From Rosa chinensis (taxonomy: Eukaryota > Streptophyta > Magnoliopsida > Rosales > Rosaceae): a stretch of DNA of 64,000 nucleotides. A program made the position numbers and the translations under genes. Where the stretch lies: assembly GCF_002994745.2 (NCBI RefSeq), contig NW_020126839.1, forward strand, positions 1-64,000, read 5' to 3'. Under the pieces are notes generated by a model. That model searched no databases. It was not told the origin of the DNA and was given only the letters and a program-made list of their open reading frames with translations. The first letter of the stretch is position 1. The number at the start of each line of letters is the position of its first letter. Positions 36,000 to 47,919 of the stretch are shown here, in pieces.

Positions 36000-38201
36000 G
36001 CCAAAGAAAGGAGGGAATTGAAGAGAGTGAAGTGGGAGAGCTAAAGGCCAGATGACAACGCGTTGCATTTTAAATTTAGGCTGCTTTTATTCTGGCTTTT
36101 TCGACCAAAACTAAGGATGACAGAGTTTAGCCAGCCGAGTGCATTAGGAAAAATGAGACCATCCCAATAAGGATGAAAAAGACAAAGTAGTGCACCGTCT
36201 TTTCTGTGTTAGCAGGTACTTTTTCTTAATTATTGTTTTTATATGCCATGATTAATATAACCCTGCTAGTATTAGTATTATCTATTTCTAGGTTTTCCAA
36301 ATGGCTGTTTGCTTATCTGCAACTGCTTTAGCGAGAATTTTACGATATTGCAGAGTATTGAAATTCCGGAGCAAAAAATGAGTAGATTGCAGATTGTTTG
36401 TAATATACTGATATACTCTGGCCCTGTGAGCTAATCTCCGGATATAAAGTAATGTGAAGTATTAGTTAGTGTCACTGACTAAGTAACTGTGTTAGTGATG
36501 TCATCTGGGGTAGTGGGTAGCCAGGGTAGGTGTGAGAAGTGATGTAGGCATACAGCTGGGTTATAGAGGCAGTGAATGAGTGAGTTCGAATTCAGCGCCT
36601 GCCGCCCAAGGTTTAAATTTTGAATGAAGTTATTGCAGTGAGGTGGTGGCCTCTCCGGGGAAGGTTTTTGGTTTTGACTTTGCTCAATGCTTTTGTTTTG
36701 GTAACCTTGTGGCCAGGACACGACTCTCCTTTGTATCTTCCTGATCTTTCTCCAATTAGGCTCTTGAAGAAAATGAATAAATTATAGCCAACTAGATCGA
36801 AGCCTAGAGGAGAAGAACCTTGGGCGATAAGTTAATTTTCTATCGAGAGTATTATGATGGGTCGGAAAGTTCTGTGCCGGATAGTGGGGTGGGTAGTGGT
36901 CGGTGAGCATTTTGTGGATATCAAGCATGAGTACCTCACCATATGGAGTAGTTGCATTGTCAAGGCCGGTCTGGTGGTGTACTTCAAGGTATATATGGCT
37001 CCGGGCCATTGTGTGTTTATTAGCAAATGGGCGGTTCAATGCCAAATATGCGGCATGTGGAGCACAATTGGACATTGGAGACTATAATCTTTATGGTGTT
37101 TCCTTCCTCCTTGTACAGGCATGATCATGCTCCAAGGAATTGTGGTTTTTAGGACCTACCACCAGTGGAATAAGTTTGAGGAACAATATGTAAGAGAGGG
37201 CAAAAGGGCATGCGTTTTAGGAGAAATGTAAACTTTTCTTTAATAATTAAAAAAAAATGAGGCGATATTAGTTATTTGGAGACAGATAATTTTAGAGAGC
37301 AAATTGAGAGCAAGAGTAGAAAACTTAGATCCTATCAAGGAAGATGAAACTTTTTTTGTTTCTTTGATAAAGCTAGCTTTAATCTAAAGACAATTTATTT
37401 AAATTCCTTATGCATTCTTTATTCCCATGGAGTACTTTGCGTTCATGCAATCATGCATCACTCAAGTGTTCAAATGCTAAACGACATTGTCACCTAGTGA
37501 CACTATGGTAAATGAGATTAAGTTACAAAATCCAATGATAACATCATGGCATGCATTTCACTATTTTGATAGACTTCTCTATTAATTTCATATATTAGTG
37601 TATGAACTTCGTTTGTATCAGTTCATCAGTTGATCAGAGATGCCTTTATATAGGTGCAAAAATTTATAGTTAGCTAAGGAAATTAAAAGCTACCGGTAAT
37701 TACAAATTTCAACTTAAACAATTCCATTACTATGAACGAGTAGCAAATACAATATATATAAGCGTAGTTGACTACTGGAAAAGGTAATTAGCAAAGAGTA
37801 ATGAAATGGTTGGAGGAGACATTCTGTCAGTAATCAACTGAAGTTTTTGCCTTCTATATGGACTGAGCTTGGTTTGCTCTGGATGCAGATTTTATGGAAC
37901 TTTCGATTGAAGGAGACGCCGAATATGTGATTAATGCTCAGGTTTGCTTTTAATTCATTTGAACTTGATCTTAGTATGGTAATCTATTGATGGAATCAGA
38001 TTACGATGATAATTTAGTCTTTGCATTACTATCTCAGTGTCTCATCCTTCTATCATACAATAATGCATGTCGAAACTTTGTATTATTATTTTGATTATAC
38101 AAAAGAATATAAAAAAGAATGAGATTTCAAGTATTAAGCTCCCTAATGACAGTATTTACTACTTAGTCTATACCCTATACTATAAGTACTCCCAAGTAGT
38201 C
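36000..38201. other. Inter-EXL region with duplicated flank and RNase H-like fragment
   Basis: 36,480-36,760 is a diverged copy of a block also found near 40,140-40,380, 43,440-43,680 and 61,920-62,160 (AGTGCATGCC...GGTTTCAAAT..., ending TTCCTGATGTTTATCC-like). Its GGTTTCAAATTCC resembles a tRNA-type B box, so a SINE origin is possible but unproven. Near 37,884-37,940 the peptide MELSIEGDAEYVINAQ resembles an RNase H-like (RVT_3) segment; a copy lies near 41,165. 37,790-38,200 is the 3' flank duplicated at 41,060-41,460. Confidence 0.5.
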
Positions 38202-39161
38202 TCAAACAAGAGTAGAACAAGTTGAGGTTGAGGGGTCAAACAAAGCAGGAAGCAAGTACTTCTTCCCACTCAAACCATTTGCATTGTAGCTAGCACCGGT
38301 TGTAGCATCAACCAAGAGGTCTCCAGCATAACCAGGATATGCTCCTTTCCCATAGACACCGGGACAAGCCGAAGCAGCCTCTAATGGAGCCTCTTTGGGA
38401 CCCTGGTAGAACCCATTTCCAAAAGGGTTGGTCACGGTCCCGGCCAAAAGACTAGCTAGATTGATGATCATACCGTCCACACCGACATCGTTGTTGGGTG
38501 CCACCAAAGGTGTGGTCTGTGGTCCATAGATAGGTTGGTGGAATGGCCACGCACATTGACCCGGGCATTGGGTCTCGGAGTTTCCGACCCAGATGTAAGC
38601 AAACTTGGAGCTCTTGCCTCTGATGAAAGAGCTCTTTGAAGACCCGTGTGTACCACATCTGCTAGAGCAAAACCCATCAATTAGAACATCTGATGAGGTC
38701 AAAACAACATTGATGGCATTCCTCTGGCCACCCTTGGCTGCCAACTGTTTGATGTGTGTTCCAATAGACAGGGACTTGCCCAGAGAGTAGCTCTCATCGA
38801 GGACCTGGTTACCCAATGAGAGGGAAAGAGATGAGGTTTTCTTGGCATTGGAGAGGTAGTATTTCTCTATGGATTTCCACCATGTAGCAACTGATGGTTG
38901 GTTTATAGATGGAGAAGAAGTGGAAAGGGAGGTGATGAAATCGGAAACAATTGCGCGCTGGGAAGGCTTGAATTTGCCATACCAGATCAAATTGATGGAG
39001 ATTTTGCCGGTGAGAAGAGGGCCATTGTGGTATTGGAAGAGTATAGGCTGTTGGGTTTGATCTGAGTTGGTCTCAGCAAGGCTCCTAGCTGCTGAGCTAA
39101 AATGGAACAGAGAGAGAAGTAGAACAAAGGAAAAGACTTGTTTGGAAGCAGAAGAAACCAT
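38202..39161 (-). CDS. EXORDIUM/PHI-1-like protein, copy 2 (intact, 319 aa)
   Basis: A single-exon minus-strand gene starting at the ATG at 39161 ([12 protein letters not shown]). An open frame continues a few codons upstream but without another ATG. Residues 1-26 form a signal peptide ending HFSSAA. The mature part has the family's hallmarks: [18 protein letters not shown], a WWKSIEKYY segment, [30 protein letters not shown], and the C-terminal [20 protein letters not shown] and [20 protein letters not shown]. Length is normal for EXO/EXL proteins, which are secreted apoplastic proteins linked to brassinosteroid- and carbon-responsive growth in Arabidopsis. It is the middle and only undamaged member of a three-copy tandem array. 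A TATA box lies about 105 bp upstream of the ATG. Confidence 0.95.
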   Translation of the reverse strand: MVSSASKQVFSFVLLLSLFHFSSAARSLAETNSDQTQQPILFQYHNGPLLTGKISINLIWYGKFKPSQRAIVSDFITSLSTSSPSINQPSVATWWKSIEKYYLSNAKKTSSLSLSLGNQVLDESYSLGKSLSIGTHIKQLAAKGGQRNAINVVLTSSDVLIDGFCSSRCGTHGSSKSSFIRGKSSKFAYIWVGNSETQCPGQCAWPFHQPIYGPQTTPLVAPNNDVGVDGMIINLASLLAGTVTNPFGNGFYQGPKEAPLEAASACPGVYGKGAYPGYAGDLLVDATTGASYNANGLSGKKYLLPALFDPSTSTCSTLV

Positions 39162-39266
39162 GTTGTTTTTTAACAACGAAATCAATTTGGGAAGTTCAGT
39201 GATGCTAGAAAAGATTGATAGAGCTCAAGTTTTTGTGGGTTGGATTAGAGTGGACTATGGAGAGGC

Positions 39267-39275
39267 ATATATATA
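39267..39275 (-). promoter_or_regulatory. TATA box of EXL copy 2
   Basis: Minus-strand CACTATATATATGCC is conserved in position with copies 1 and 3, and the upstream block including AGCTAAAGGCCAG is shared. Confidence 0.65.
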
Positions 39276-39289
39276 GTGCTGAACTGCTG

Positions 39290-41462
39290 AAGACTCGGGG
39301 GAAAGAAAGTGCATGGAAGGAGCCATAGAAAGGTGGGATTTAATTGGAGTAAAGTGAGAAAGCTAAAGGCCAGCAGGACAATGAGTTGCATTTTAAATTG
39401 GGGCTGCTTTTGCTCTGGCATTTCAACCCAACTTAAGGGCTAAGACTAGATGACAGGGTTTATCCAGCTAAGTCAATTAGGACGACGAATAAGACCGTCA
39501 TCAATTAGGATTCCAATAATTGCATACCACTTTTTGCAGTTTTTCATTAGAGTATACTGCATTGTAGACAGTATGTTTTGCTTAAATGTTTATAGTTAGG
39601 AATGCAGAGTGCAGTCTCTACTTTTCATAATTTTTTTTGTTTCGGAGCGCGTATGCGTATGGTGTATAAAATTGGAGGAGATATACAAATCATTAGATTG
39701 GAGGTAAAAAATAGATACTCACTTTCAAAAGTTGAAGAATAACAATTTATTGCCATGAAGGAAACTTATCTTTCTAATATTCACAAAATGGTGGGATATT
39801 AACTGTGTATATAGCCTTCAACTTGGACAAAAGTTGGAATTTAGCTTCCATGCAGCTTGAATCTAGTAAGTTTACACAGGGCCTATTTGGGACATGAAAT
39901 GGAAAGTACTATACTTGTCCCATACAAGTCCACTTTGGATCTTGCCAAGTAATTAGTGTTCAGAAATTAGACTTGGAGTTGCCTAAATATCAGCTTCTAG
40001 TTCCAAGTTTTACTTTGACATTGTTACGCAAATGGGTAAATGACTAGGATTAGAGTATTTGATTTGGCTGTCGGCTAGGGTTTAGTAGAAGAGTATTTGA
40101 TTTGACTGTTGGCTAGGATTTAGTAGAACTTAAGTATGTGCTTGTGGATTTGGGAGTATTTATTTATATATGATACAGAATACAGAGGAAGGTAGATTTG
40201 GGAAGAGGTACAGTTGGGTAATATAGGGAGTGAGTTAAAAGTCAGTGCATGCCTCCCGGACCATGGTTTCAAATTCAATGGAGTTAAGTAATTCAGATGA
40301 GCTGGTGTGTAGGCTTCTGCCATAGAGGTCTTGGTTGATAACCTTGTGAGAGAAATGACTCTCCTCTGTCTTCCTGATGTTTATCCAATCATCCAGATCA
40401 TGTGATTGAATTTTATCACTTTAGTCCAAGCAACATATTTAATTGCTCACCATTCCATCTGGTATCTTGTAGAACTCAACAAAATCCATTACTCTATATT
40501 ATGCACATTCTACTTTTGATCATGATGAACAAATATTTTGTGAGCTAGCTACCCAGTTTCATGTGGTGATTGGTGGAACGCTACATTAATAAGAGCAACA
40601 AAAATTGCAGATTAAGCATAATGGTGTTTCTGTAGAAGCAAGTGATAATAAGGGGGAATAGTAGGGATCTTAGCTAGATTCCTTCACATAAACTAATGTA
40701 GAGTAAGGTTAGGCTACTCCTTGGGAATGTTATATGGGTTTTGACTTTATATCATTTTATTTTGGCGACCCTTGTGAGGGACATGACTCTCCTTCTCTGT
40801 ATCTTTCCTGATGTTTACACATGATCATGTGTATTTAGTTCTGATCATGTGTATTTAGTCCATTCTATCATTTGACTTTAGTTAAATATATTTCATTGTT
40901 AATTATTCTAGCTTCTTGCCTTTACAGAAGGCAATATTCTATTACTAGATTACTATATATTGTGCAAATCCCACTTTAGATTCTGATACACAGATTGGAC
41001 AAGAGTGGAAAAGTTTGATTCTGTCATTAATCAACAGAAGTTTTTGCCTTATTAGCACGAAATTAGCAAAGAGTAATGAGATGGTTGAAGGAGACATTAT
41101 GTCATAAATCAACTTAAGTTTTTGCCTTATTATATGCACTGAGTTTGGTTTACTGTGGATGCAGATTTTATGGAACTGAGATTGAAGGAGACGCCGATAA
41201 CATGATTAATGCTCAGTTTTGCTCTTGTTCATTTGAACTTGATCTTAATGAAGTAATCTATTGATGGAATCAGATTAAGATGATTATTTAGTCTTTGCGT
41301 TTCTATATATCTCAGTTTTCATCCCTATATCGTACAATAATGCATGTCAATTTTTATTTTGATTATACAAAAGAATATAACAAAGAATGGGAAGTGAAGT
41401 ATTAAGCTCCCTAATGACTCTATTTACTACATGGTCTACACGATAAGTACTCCCAAGTAGTC
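39290..41462. other. Upstream and flanking sequence of the second EXL unit
   Basis: Non-coding flank repeated in the third unit at 42,540-43,890 plus 44,352-45,480. It contains the undisturbed empty sites for three insertions of the third unit: near 40,661 (F-box retrocopy), 40,690 (272-bp MITE) and 40,738 (619-bp MITE). A short direct repeat ATCATGTGTATTTAGT occurs near 40,825-40,860. No gene apart from the RNase H-like remnant near 41,165. Confidence 0.65.
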
Positions 41463-42424
41463 TCATACAAGAGTCGAACAAGTTGAGGTTGAGGGATCAA
41501 ACAGAGCAGGAAGCAAGTACTTCTTCCCACTCAGACCATTTGCATTGTAGCTAGCACCAGTTGTAGCATCAACCAAGAGGTCTCCAGCATAACCAGGATA
41601 TGCTCCTTTCCCATAGACACCGGGACAAGCCGAAGCAGCCTCTAATGGAGCCTCTTTGGGACCCTGGTAGAACCCATTTCCAAAAGGGTTGGTCACTGTC
41701 CCCGCCAAAAGGCCAGCTAGATTGATGATCATACCGTCCAAACCCACATCATTGTTGGGTGCAACCAAAGGTGGAGATTGTGGTCCGTAAATTGGCTGAT
41801 GGAATGGCCAAGCACATTGACCCGGGCATTGGGTCTCGGAGTTTCCGACCCAGATGTAAGCGAACTTGGAGCTCTTGCCTCTGATGAAAGAGCTCTTTGA
41901 AGACCCGTGTGTACCACATCTGCTAGAGCAAAACCCATCAATTAGAACATCTGATGAGGTCAAAACAACATTGATGGCATTACTCTGGCCACCCTTGGCT
42001 GCCAACTGTATGATCTGTGTTCCAACAGATAGGGACTTGCCCAGAGAGTAGCTCTCATCGAGGATTTGGTTACCCAATGAGAGGGAAATAGATGAGGTTT
42101 TCTTGGCATTGGAGAGGTGTAGTATTTCTCTATGGATTTCCACCATGTAGCCACTGATGGTTGGTTTGTAGATGGAGAAGAAGTGGAAAGGGAGGTGATG
42201 AAATCGGAAACAATTGCGCGCTGGGAAGGCTTGAATTTGCCATACCAGATCAAATTGATGGAGATTTTGCCAGTGAGAAGAGGGCCATTGTGGTATTGGA
42301 AGAGTATAGGCTGTTGGGTTTGATCTGAGTTGGTCTCAGCAAGGCTCCTAGCTGCTGAGCTAAAATGGAACAGAGAGAGAAGCAGAACAAAGGAAAAGAC
42401 TTGTTTGGAAGCGGAAGAAACCAT
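41463..42424 (-). pseudogene. EXORDIUM/PHI-1-like gene, copy 3 (one frameshift)
   Basis: Nearly identical to copy 2, with the same start [10 protein letters not shown] (42424), signal peptide, [26 protein letters not shown] and CSTLV end. Two extra bases near 42118 (GGTGTAG against GGTAG in copy 2) shift the frame between WWKSIEKYY and NAKKTSS. The remainder is fully open on both sides, so one event, or one assembly error, separates this copy from coding capacity. TATA box near 42523-42530. Confidence 0.88.
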
Positions 42425-42522
42425 GTTTTTTAACAACGAAAAATTTGGGAAGTTCAGTGATGCTGGAAAAGAATGATAGAGCTCAAGTTTTTTGGGATGG
42501 ATTAGAGTGGACTATGGAGAGG

Positions 42523-42530
42523 CATATATA
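42523..42530 (-). promoter_or_regulatory. TATA box of EXL copy 3
   Basis: Minus-strand CACTATATATGCC lies about 100 bp upstream of the ATG, matching the TATA box of copy 2 with two fewer bases. Confidence 0.65.
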
Positions 42531-43059
42531 GTGCTGAAGACTTGAGGGAAGAAAGTGAATGGAAGGATCCAAAGATAGGTGGGATTTGATGGGAAGTAAT
42601 GTGAGAGAGCTAGAGGCCACAAGAAAGCGTGTTGCATTTTAAATTTGGGCTGCTTTTGCACTGGCTTCTTAACCCAACCTAGGGCTAAGACTAGATGACA
42701 GGGTGATCCAGCCAAGTCAATACGACGTATAAGACAATGAGGATTCAATTAATCATTTAATTGCATACCACTTTTTGTAGTTTTGCATAAGTATCTTACA
42801 TTGTAGATAGTATGTTTACTTAAGTGTTAAAGTTAATGATTGAACTCTAGTCTCTACTTTTCGCAATTTTTTTTTTCAAGACGCATTTAGTGCATAAAAT
42901 TAGAGAGGTATGCTACTCATTAGATTGAAGATAAAAAATAGATGCTAACTTTCACTTTTGTGAAAGTTGAAGGAAAATGATCGATCATCATGAAACAAAT
43001 TCATCTTTCTGATTCTCACAATCTGGTGGGATATTAACTCTTTGTAAATAATCCATGCA

Positions 43060-43892
43060 TAGCCTTCACTTGGGTAAGTGCTGGAATTTAACTTCCATTT
43101 CTTATTGCAATACCACTTGAATCTAGTGAGTTTACATGCCCCCAGATTCTCAACATCAACAGGACCTATTTGGACTGAAATGGAAAGTTAATTACTTGTC
43201 CCCATACAAGTCCACTTTGGAGCTTGCCAAGTAAATAGTATTCAAAATTTTACTTGGAGTTGCCTAAAAATCAACTCTAGTTCTAAATTTACTTTGACAT
43301 TGTGACTCAAGTGGGTAAATAATGAGGATTAGAGTGATTGATTTGGCTGTTGGTTAGGGTTCAGTGGAAGAGTATCTGATTTGGCTGTTGGCTAGGGTTT
43401 AGTTAATTTAAGTATGTGTTTGTGGATGTGGGAGTATTTATTTATATATGATACAGAATTCAGAGGAAGGTAGATATGGGAAGATGTATAGCCGGGTAAT
43501 AGAGGGACTGAGTTAAAAGTCAGTGCATGCCTCTCAGACCAGGGTTTCAAATTCCAATGGAGTGAAGTTATTCAGATGAGCTGGTGTAGGCTTCTGCCAT
43601 GAGAGGTTTTGGTTGATAACCTTCTGAGAGATATGACTCTCCTTCTCTCTGTCATCCTGATGTTTATCCAATTATCCCAATCATGTGATTAAATTCTATC
43701 ACTTTAGTCCAATCGATATATTTAATTGCTCACCATTCCATGAGAGCTAGCTACCCCAGTTTCATGTGGATGATTGGTGGAACACTATACATTAATAGGA
43801 GCAACAAAAATTGCAGATTAAGCGTAATGGTGTTTCTGTAGAAGCTAGTGATAAACTGATAATAAGGTGGGCATAATAGGGATCTTAGCTAA
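43060..43892. repeat. EXL-unit flank block, duplicated at 61,527-62,345
   Basis: About 830 bp nearly identical to 61,527-62,345 (for example TCTAGTGAGTTTACATGCCC against a one-base variant). It is more distantly related to 39,806-40,660. The duplicate includes the F-box retrocopy that follows, so the copying happened after that insertion. Confidence 0.88.
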
Positions 43893-44351
43893 TTTTTATT
43901 TTATTTTTTTGAAGTAAAGTGTCAAATCCAGTAATCCACACAAATAATAGCACTTTTCTAATACAAAATCTTACAACAAGAAACAAAAACCACCAGCAGC
44001 AGCAAGAGGATATAAATTATATCACACAGGCCAAAGTCTCCATATATGGATAATTAGATGCTTTAGGATAATAAGCTGCGTCAACTCGTAGGTCGTAAGA
44101 GAGAATCATCAACTCCGGCCTTGGGGGTTAACAGATTTGAAGGTCTTGCCTCTCAAGATTATAAGAAATGAGTTTACCAGGAGTATGCAGCAACAGAGAC
44201 GAACTTTCCTCTTCTTCATTTTCGTCTCCATGGATAAAGAGAACAACAAATTGTCCATAAACAAAGAGCGGGAGAGAAGCGCACATGGGATCAAGATCAA
44301 CATGGTACTTGACGCCAGAGTAGTCTCTTCCCAACTATGACTTAACAAGCG
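43893..44351 (-). pseudogene. F-box protein retrocopy, 5'-truncated, copy 1
   Basis: Minus-strand peptides GRDYSGVKYHVDLDPMCASL, FVYGQFVVLF and LLLHTPGKLISYNLE fit the C-terminal F-box-associated interaction domain of plant SCF F-box proteins. The frame breaks near the GRDYSG/YGQFVVLF part and again after YNLE. An A-rich tail on the minus strand (T-run near 43,893-43,910), the 8-bp duplication TTAGCTAA at 43885-43892 and 44352-44359, and absence from the equivalent site near 40,661 show LINE-type retroposition. No F-box motif is present because the 5' part was not copied. Confidence 0.75.
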
Positions 44352-44379
44352 TTAGCTAAATTTCTTTACATATACTAAT

Positions 44380-44651
44380 GAGAGAATTTCACAAATGGTC
44401 ACTCAACTATGACTCATTCGACATTTTGGTCACTGAAGTTTAAATATATCACTTTGGTTACTCACTATTACACTGTTAATCACTTAAGTCACTCAAAGAG
44501 TATTTTTTATTAATTTTTAATGAAAAAATTAACAAAGTGACTTAAGTGATTGACAATGTAATAGTTGGGTGACCAAAATGATATATTTGAAACTTCAGTG
44601 ACCAAAGTGTTGAATGAGTCATAGTTGAGTGATCATTTGTGAAATTTTCCC
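44380..44651. mobile_element. Mutator-type MITE 1 (272 bp, long inverted repeats)
   Basis: The two halves are inverted copies of about 125 bp, starting GAGAGAATTTCACAAATGG and ending CATTTGTGAAATTTTCCC. A 9-bp duplication TATACTAAT lies at 44371-44379 and 44652-44660. The empty site is near 40,690 in the sister unit. Confidence 0.9.
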
Positions 44652-44708
44652 TATACTAATATATAAAGGTTAGGCTACTCCTCGGGAATGTTATTTGGGT
44701 TTTGACTT

Positions 44709-45327
44709 GGGAAAAAATTACAAACAGTACCCAACTTATGGGCCACTCCGAATTTCTATACCCAAGCTTCCGAAACTATCATAATAGTACCCCAAATATC
44801 CCACCTGACCCAACATTCGTACCTGCTGTCATGGACGGCGTTAACTATCATGCCACGTGGCATTTTCTTAGGGGTAAAACCGACCCTCTGTCTTTACCTC
44901 CAGGGAAAAAAATACAAATAGTACCCAACCTATGACCGACTCTGAATTTATGTACCCAAATTTTCAAAAACTATCACAATGGTACCCAGGTTATCTAGCC
45001 CGACCCAACATATGTACCCGCGTCCCACGCTTGCGCAGCCCACCCAGTGCCCTGCTCCTACGCAGCCCACCCGTGCCCAAGATGATGGGAGAGTTGGGAG
45101 GAAGAAGAAAATGAAGAGAGTTTGAGAAAGAAGAAGAAATCTGGTGAAAGGACGAGAATACCCATCAAAGTTTAACAATTGACTAACTGCGTAACGGCCA
45201 ACAGTGTTCTAGGTACTAAAGTTGGGTCAGGGTCCGAACTTTAGGTACCAAAGTGATAGTTTTGGAAACTTGGGTACAGATATTCGGAGTCGACCATAGT
45301 TTGGGTACTGTTTGTATTTTTTACCCT
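44709..45327. mobile_element. Mutator-type MITE 2 (619 bp)
   Basis: Terminal inverted repeats of about 75 bp: left GGGAAAAAATTACAAACAGT then ACCCAACTTATGG, right ending CAAACTATGG-type complement with TTGTATTTTTTACCC. The 9-bp duplication TTTTGACTT lies at 44700-44708 and 45328-45336. The empty site is near 40,738. Short open frames inside are not genes. Confidence 0.88.
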
Positions 45328-45339
45328 TTTGACTTTGAT

Positions 45340-46030
45340 ATCATTTTATTTTGGTGATCTCGTGAGGGACAGGACACCCCTTCCTCTGTAGCTTCTTGTT
45401 GTATATTCTGATCATGCATTATTCAGTCAATTCTATCAGTTGACTTTAGTTAAATATATTTCATTGTTAATTATTCTAGCTTTGATAACTAGAATAAATC
45501 TCATAGAAGGCAACATTCGATTACTAGATTACTATATTTCATGCAAATCCCACTTTAGACTCTGATACACAGATTGGATAAGATTAATGGAGAAGTTTGA
45601 TTCTAATATCCAGCAAAGTTTCATGTGGGCTGTTGGATGTAGTGAGACTAAACTGATTATTTAATCTTTGCATTCTTGCTCTTTGTTGTTCATCCCAGAC
45701 TTCTCAAGGACTCTTATGCAGTTTACCTTCCATGTATTGCAGTGGCAGATCCGTATAAATTCATTTATTACACAGGTAGATTTACTCTTAATTGCATAGC
45801 GGTATCACAACTCCATTCATTGATGAATTCTACGGTATTTTGCTCCATAATTTTACAAAACTGATAAATTTGAAGCCCGTACATAACTTACTAAAAATCT
45901 CACTCAGAATAGTTGACTCCGCTCCTAAGTTACAACAATAATAGGTATATAGTGAGAATAATTAAAAAACGACACCAAGTACATCACCGGGAACAACTTT
46001 GTAAAACTATGTTTATTTCATCAACAATAA
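45340..46030. other. Rest of EXL-unit flank, no gene seen
   Basis: Continues similarity to 40,750-41,000 (TTAATTATTCTAGCTT, CAAATCCCACTTTAGA) and then becomes unassigned AT-rich DNA. Confidence 0.55.
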
Positions 46031-46039
46031 CTCATTATT

Positions 46040-46380
46040 CATACAGTTTCAATGGCATCGAGAAGGGGTGGACTTCCCTCCGGATTGAGTGTGATTCAAA
46101 GTAGCAAATCACTTTGTTACCAATAAAGGATGCTCAGTCCTTTGTCGTCTAACTGTTGATTCGATCAATTGTTGTACCATTCTCTTCTCCATGCAGGTTC
46201 GATTTTCACATATTTATTGAGAAGGGAATCAAGTGGTTGACTACTTAGCTAACTTTGGGATGGATCATGGGGGGCATTATTGGTGGGACTCTTGCTCTCC
46301 TTGTGCTTCAGCTACTTTTGTTCATAATCCGCAGGGCTCACCGAATTTTCACATTGGCTAATTTTGGTATGCTTGATGCA
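46040..46380 (+). pseudogene. RNase H-like (RVT_3) domain remnant
   Basis: Plus-strand pieces IEKGWTSLRIECDSK at 46057-46102 and, after an intron-like gap, a frame-shifting stretch near 46197-46375 resemble the end of plant RNase H-like domains. That end reads like REGN..VDYLANFGMDHGG followed by WWDS and P.GSPNF. Such domains occur in LINE-derived and stand-alone plant genes. Stops and frame changes show decay. Confidence 0.5.
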
Positions 46381-46439
46381 CAAATGGTTTGGTGGTGATC
46401 ATTCATAGATGTGGGCTTGGGCTATAATGATTTATGCTG

Positions 46440-47915
46440 CATGGAGTGTGTACATGTATTGCAGACTTCTTAAAACTATATAGAGCAGATGCAGAGACAT
46501 GAACAGTCATATCACCTCTATCAGACTCAAATTGAGTCTAAACGGAAAGATATATCTAGTTCTACCCAATCCAAGATCATTTCTTGCAACTAAAGTAATC
46601 CGTTGATTGGTTGAAGTACCTTAATTTAATGCATAGGGGTTCATTTACATATGGATTCAGATACCTTTCTGAAAACAAGTCACATATGCTTGATTCTTGA
46701 AGGATCACTTTGCCAATTTTGTAAATCATAAATTCATAATCAACAGGAATGCAGGATTTAATTTAAGCCATGCTACATGTACAAGCATGGTTCACAGCTT
46801 TTCCAATGTGCAATACATTAATAAATCTAACACTTCCAATATATACCGTAATTATGAGGTAGCCAAATGAATATGCACAAAAATGAAAAGAAGCAGAATA
46901 TTTGGAATTGAGTTTTTTAAAAATATTGAGGACTCTTACATCACTATCATTGGCTATATCCACCAATCCACTCAACACTCTTTCAGTCTTTCCAAGACTA
47001 CTTAAGAAAGTAAGAATCAGAAGAAATTGCAAAAACTGATAATAAGTAGGTGTTAAGCGTTTGTTACCTTACCTACATTAATTCAGGTGCATATATACCT
47101 CAAACATGACTATGCTTCTTCTTTTCCTTTTAATTATTCTTCCCTTAGTAGTTTCAACTTCATCTTCATATAATTGCATGCAATGCCATGAAGTAAGTCT
47201 CAGCTGGTAGAGGATAAAAACCATGATTTAATTAGATCATATTTGGAAGCAACATTAAACTCTACTAATACCATTGAGACTACCATGAAACTTAATATTA
47301 ATACTACTTTCTCATTGCTGAAATTGCATTTATAAGTTACAGAAAAGCAAATGTAGCATCATTCATGGATATCCCATCAGTAAAGCTCTACAACAGGAGA
47401 CTTCTGTGATTCTTCAGAACATTCATCACACGTGGTGTTTTCGCATTCTCTGTAGCTCACTTCAACAACATTCACACTAGTGTTTCTGTCGCTCCAAGTA
47501 GAGACGAATCCTATAAACTAAACTGATAAAAATGAAAATGAATGAACGAAAAAGGATCTTTCAATATGGTGCCACCATCTGATCATTCTCTAGGCTCAGT
47601 GTCTTACCAGAGAGAGTTGACCTCTTTTATACACACAGGGTGTCTTGTCGACAAAATTGAGTCTTAATGAGACAGAAAGAACTCACTAGATTGATAGTAT
47701 TTCAGATTCTTTCACCGTTATTCACTAAGAGGGTAAGAGCATTATCTAATTTTTAGGAAATTTCACACTTAAACAGCAGTTCCCCAACACCGTGCTTTTC
47801 CAGTTCGCACCAGTAATATGATACTACTTTAACTACAGTCATCACTATTTCCAACTGCTACATCTGATACAAACAAACCATCTTTTTCTTGTTCCCAATC
47901 CATGTCATATACGGA
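46440..47915 (-). pseudogene. ZYP1 3'-end fragment P1 (decayed)
   Basis: Collinear with the 3' part and 3' flank of ZYP1 copies B and C. The exon near 47,110-47,170 reads VETTKGRIIKRKRRSIVMFE, matching the C-terminal VETGNG..KR..RSTVMFE box. The exon near 47,400-47,512 begins DSSLLGATET like DSPLAGATQTPVS in copy C, but carries stop codons. The flank at 46,440-46,620 (GTGTACATGTATTGCAGACT) recurs at 49.48, 53.38 and 53.97 kb. It is a dead duplicate. Confidence 0.8.
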
Positions 47916-47919
47916 CGGA

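Noticed and set aside
36782..37124. Opposing open frames of 73-97 codons
   Set aside because: Both strands are open and neither resembles a known protein; probably chance in a G+C-richer patch.
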